NCBI GenBank assembly: GCA_002451155.1 | Contig: DKBG01000063.1 | Span: 9,327 to 15,754, forward strand | DNA from: Ignavibacteria bacterium UBA6906 | GTDB lineage: Bacteria > Bacteroidota > Ignavibacteria > UBA10030 > UBA6906 | Direction: 5' to 3' | Length of the DNA: 6,428 nucleotides | Part shown: positions 5,969-6,428 of the stretch, in pieces | Numbering within the stretch: the stretch's first letter is position 1 | Layout: every line of letters starts with the position of its first letter | Translations under genes and position numbers: made by a program | The notes under the pieces: model-generated | Seen by the model: the letters and a program-made list of their open reading frames with translations, nothing else | What the model was told of the DNA's origin: nothing | Databases searched by the model: none

Positions 5969-6428
5969 CAGGACTCATCGGCGAATTCTCGGCCCTCCTG
6001 ACTGCGGCGCTCTGGTCATGCAGTTCACTCTTCTTTGCCGCGGCAACTGCGCGTGTCGGTTCGTTCCGCGTCAATGTCAGCCGCCTTCTCATCGCCGCTC
6101 TGCTGCTCGGGGTGCTGCTTGCCATAGCCAGACCGGTGACCGAGCTCAGCACCCGACAGGGTGTGCTGCTCGCTCTCAGCGGCATTATCGGACTGGCGGC
6201 CGGAGACAGCTTTCTTTTCCGCGCCTACCAGGATCTGGGCCCGCGCGTTACTATGCTCATCATGTCCCTCGCACCGGCGTTTGCCGTGCTGCTCGGATAC
6301 GGCCTGCTCGGTGAGACTCTGGTCCCGCAGGCAATCCTGGGAATTATTGTCACTATCACCGGGATCGGTCTGGTCTTGCTCAGGCGTCCTGACGGCGGAT
6401 CATCAGCGGGACGATTTCTTCCGGCGGG
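5965..6428 (+). CDS. EamA/DMT-superfamily transporter, N-terminal part (runs off right edge)
   Basis: The first 154 codons of an inner-membrane permease of the drug/metabolite transporter superfamily are present; about half the protein is missing. Five hydrophobic segments are seen at about 8-27, 38-56, 66-83, 95-115 and 119-139, matching one EamA repeat of five helices (full members have two). Typical family wording is GDSFLFRAYQDLGPR (80-94), SLAPAFAVLLGYGLLGE (101-117) and LGIIVTITGIGLVLL (125-139), including the conserved Pro104 and Glu117. Members export or import small metabolites such as amino acids; the substrate here is unknown. It starts at TTG with an excellent SD, and its TTGA start overlaps the TGA of the hydrolase gene by 4 nt, a sign of translational coupling and of a shared operon with the NUDIX and hydrolase genes. 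Confidence 0.88.
   Translation, partial: MTGLIGEFSALLTAALWSCSSLFFAAATARVGSFRVNVSRLLIAALLLGVLLAIARPVTELSTRQGVLLALSGIIGLAAGDSFLFRAYQDLGPRVTMLIMSLAPAFAVLLGYGLLGETLVPQAILGIIVTITGIGLVLLRRPDGGSSAGRFLPA

Noticed and set aside
6018..6314. 98-codon rightward frame with an ATG start
   Set aside because: Out of frame with the EamA transporter, whose membrane helices and family motifs run through the whole stretch.
1..6428. Search for CRISPR arrays, tRNAs, rRNAs, insertion sequences, toxin-antitoxin pairs or reverse transcriptases
   Set aside because: No repeat-spacer pattern, cloverleaf, transposase or RT motif was seen by reading; the clear genes account for most of the window.

Overview
The window looks like chromosomal DNA from an FCB-group bacterium (Bacteroidota/Ignavibacteriota or a related candidate phylum). 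The main pointer is a C-terminal type IX secretion sorting domain with a YPNPFNP motif on the first gene. That motif wording is common in Ignavibacteria-like and Calditrichota-like genomes. The DNA is moderately GC-rich by eye. I see no mobile element, phage gene, tRNA, rRNA or CRISPR array.

Layout: (1) The 3' part of a secreted 5'-nucleotidase-family protein with a T9SS sorting domain runs rightward to 714. (2) A convergent gap of 82 bp (715-796) holds a terminator-like hairpin and a perfect 14-bp inverted repeat. (3) A large leftward gene (797-3208) encodes an exported GH20 beta-N-acetylhexosaminidase with accessory C-terminal domains. (4) A divergent gap of about 160 bp carries a good sigma70-type promoter candidate and a 14-bp perfect palindrome in front of a rightward hexapeptide-repeat (left-handed beta-helix) acyltransferase-like gene (3368-4105). 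(5) A 230-bp gap (4106-4338) has promoter-like motifs, a short palindrome and two doubtful small ORFs. (6) A tightly packed rightward cluster follows: a NUDIX hydrolase (4339-4986), an exported alpha/beta-hydrolase-like protein (4979-5968) and the start of an EamA/DMT-type transporter (5965 to the right edge). The last two genes appear to use TTG starts and overlap their upstream neighbours by 8 and 4 nt, so they are probably translationally coupled.

Functionally, the left half suggests degradation of extracellular nucleotides and of amino-sugar glycans outside the cytoplasmic membrane. The right half is a small housekeeping-type cluster whose shared pathway cannot be read from sequence alone. 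I did not find a convincing new multi-gene system. The items most worth a second look are the unassigned exported hydrolase with a Ser-x-Ser-x-Gly elbow, the palindrome overlapping the acyltransferase ribosome-binding site, the perfect inverted repeat between the convergent genes, and the untested small ORFs before the NUDIX gene.
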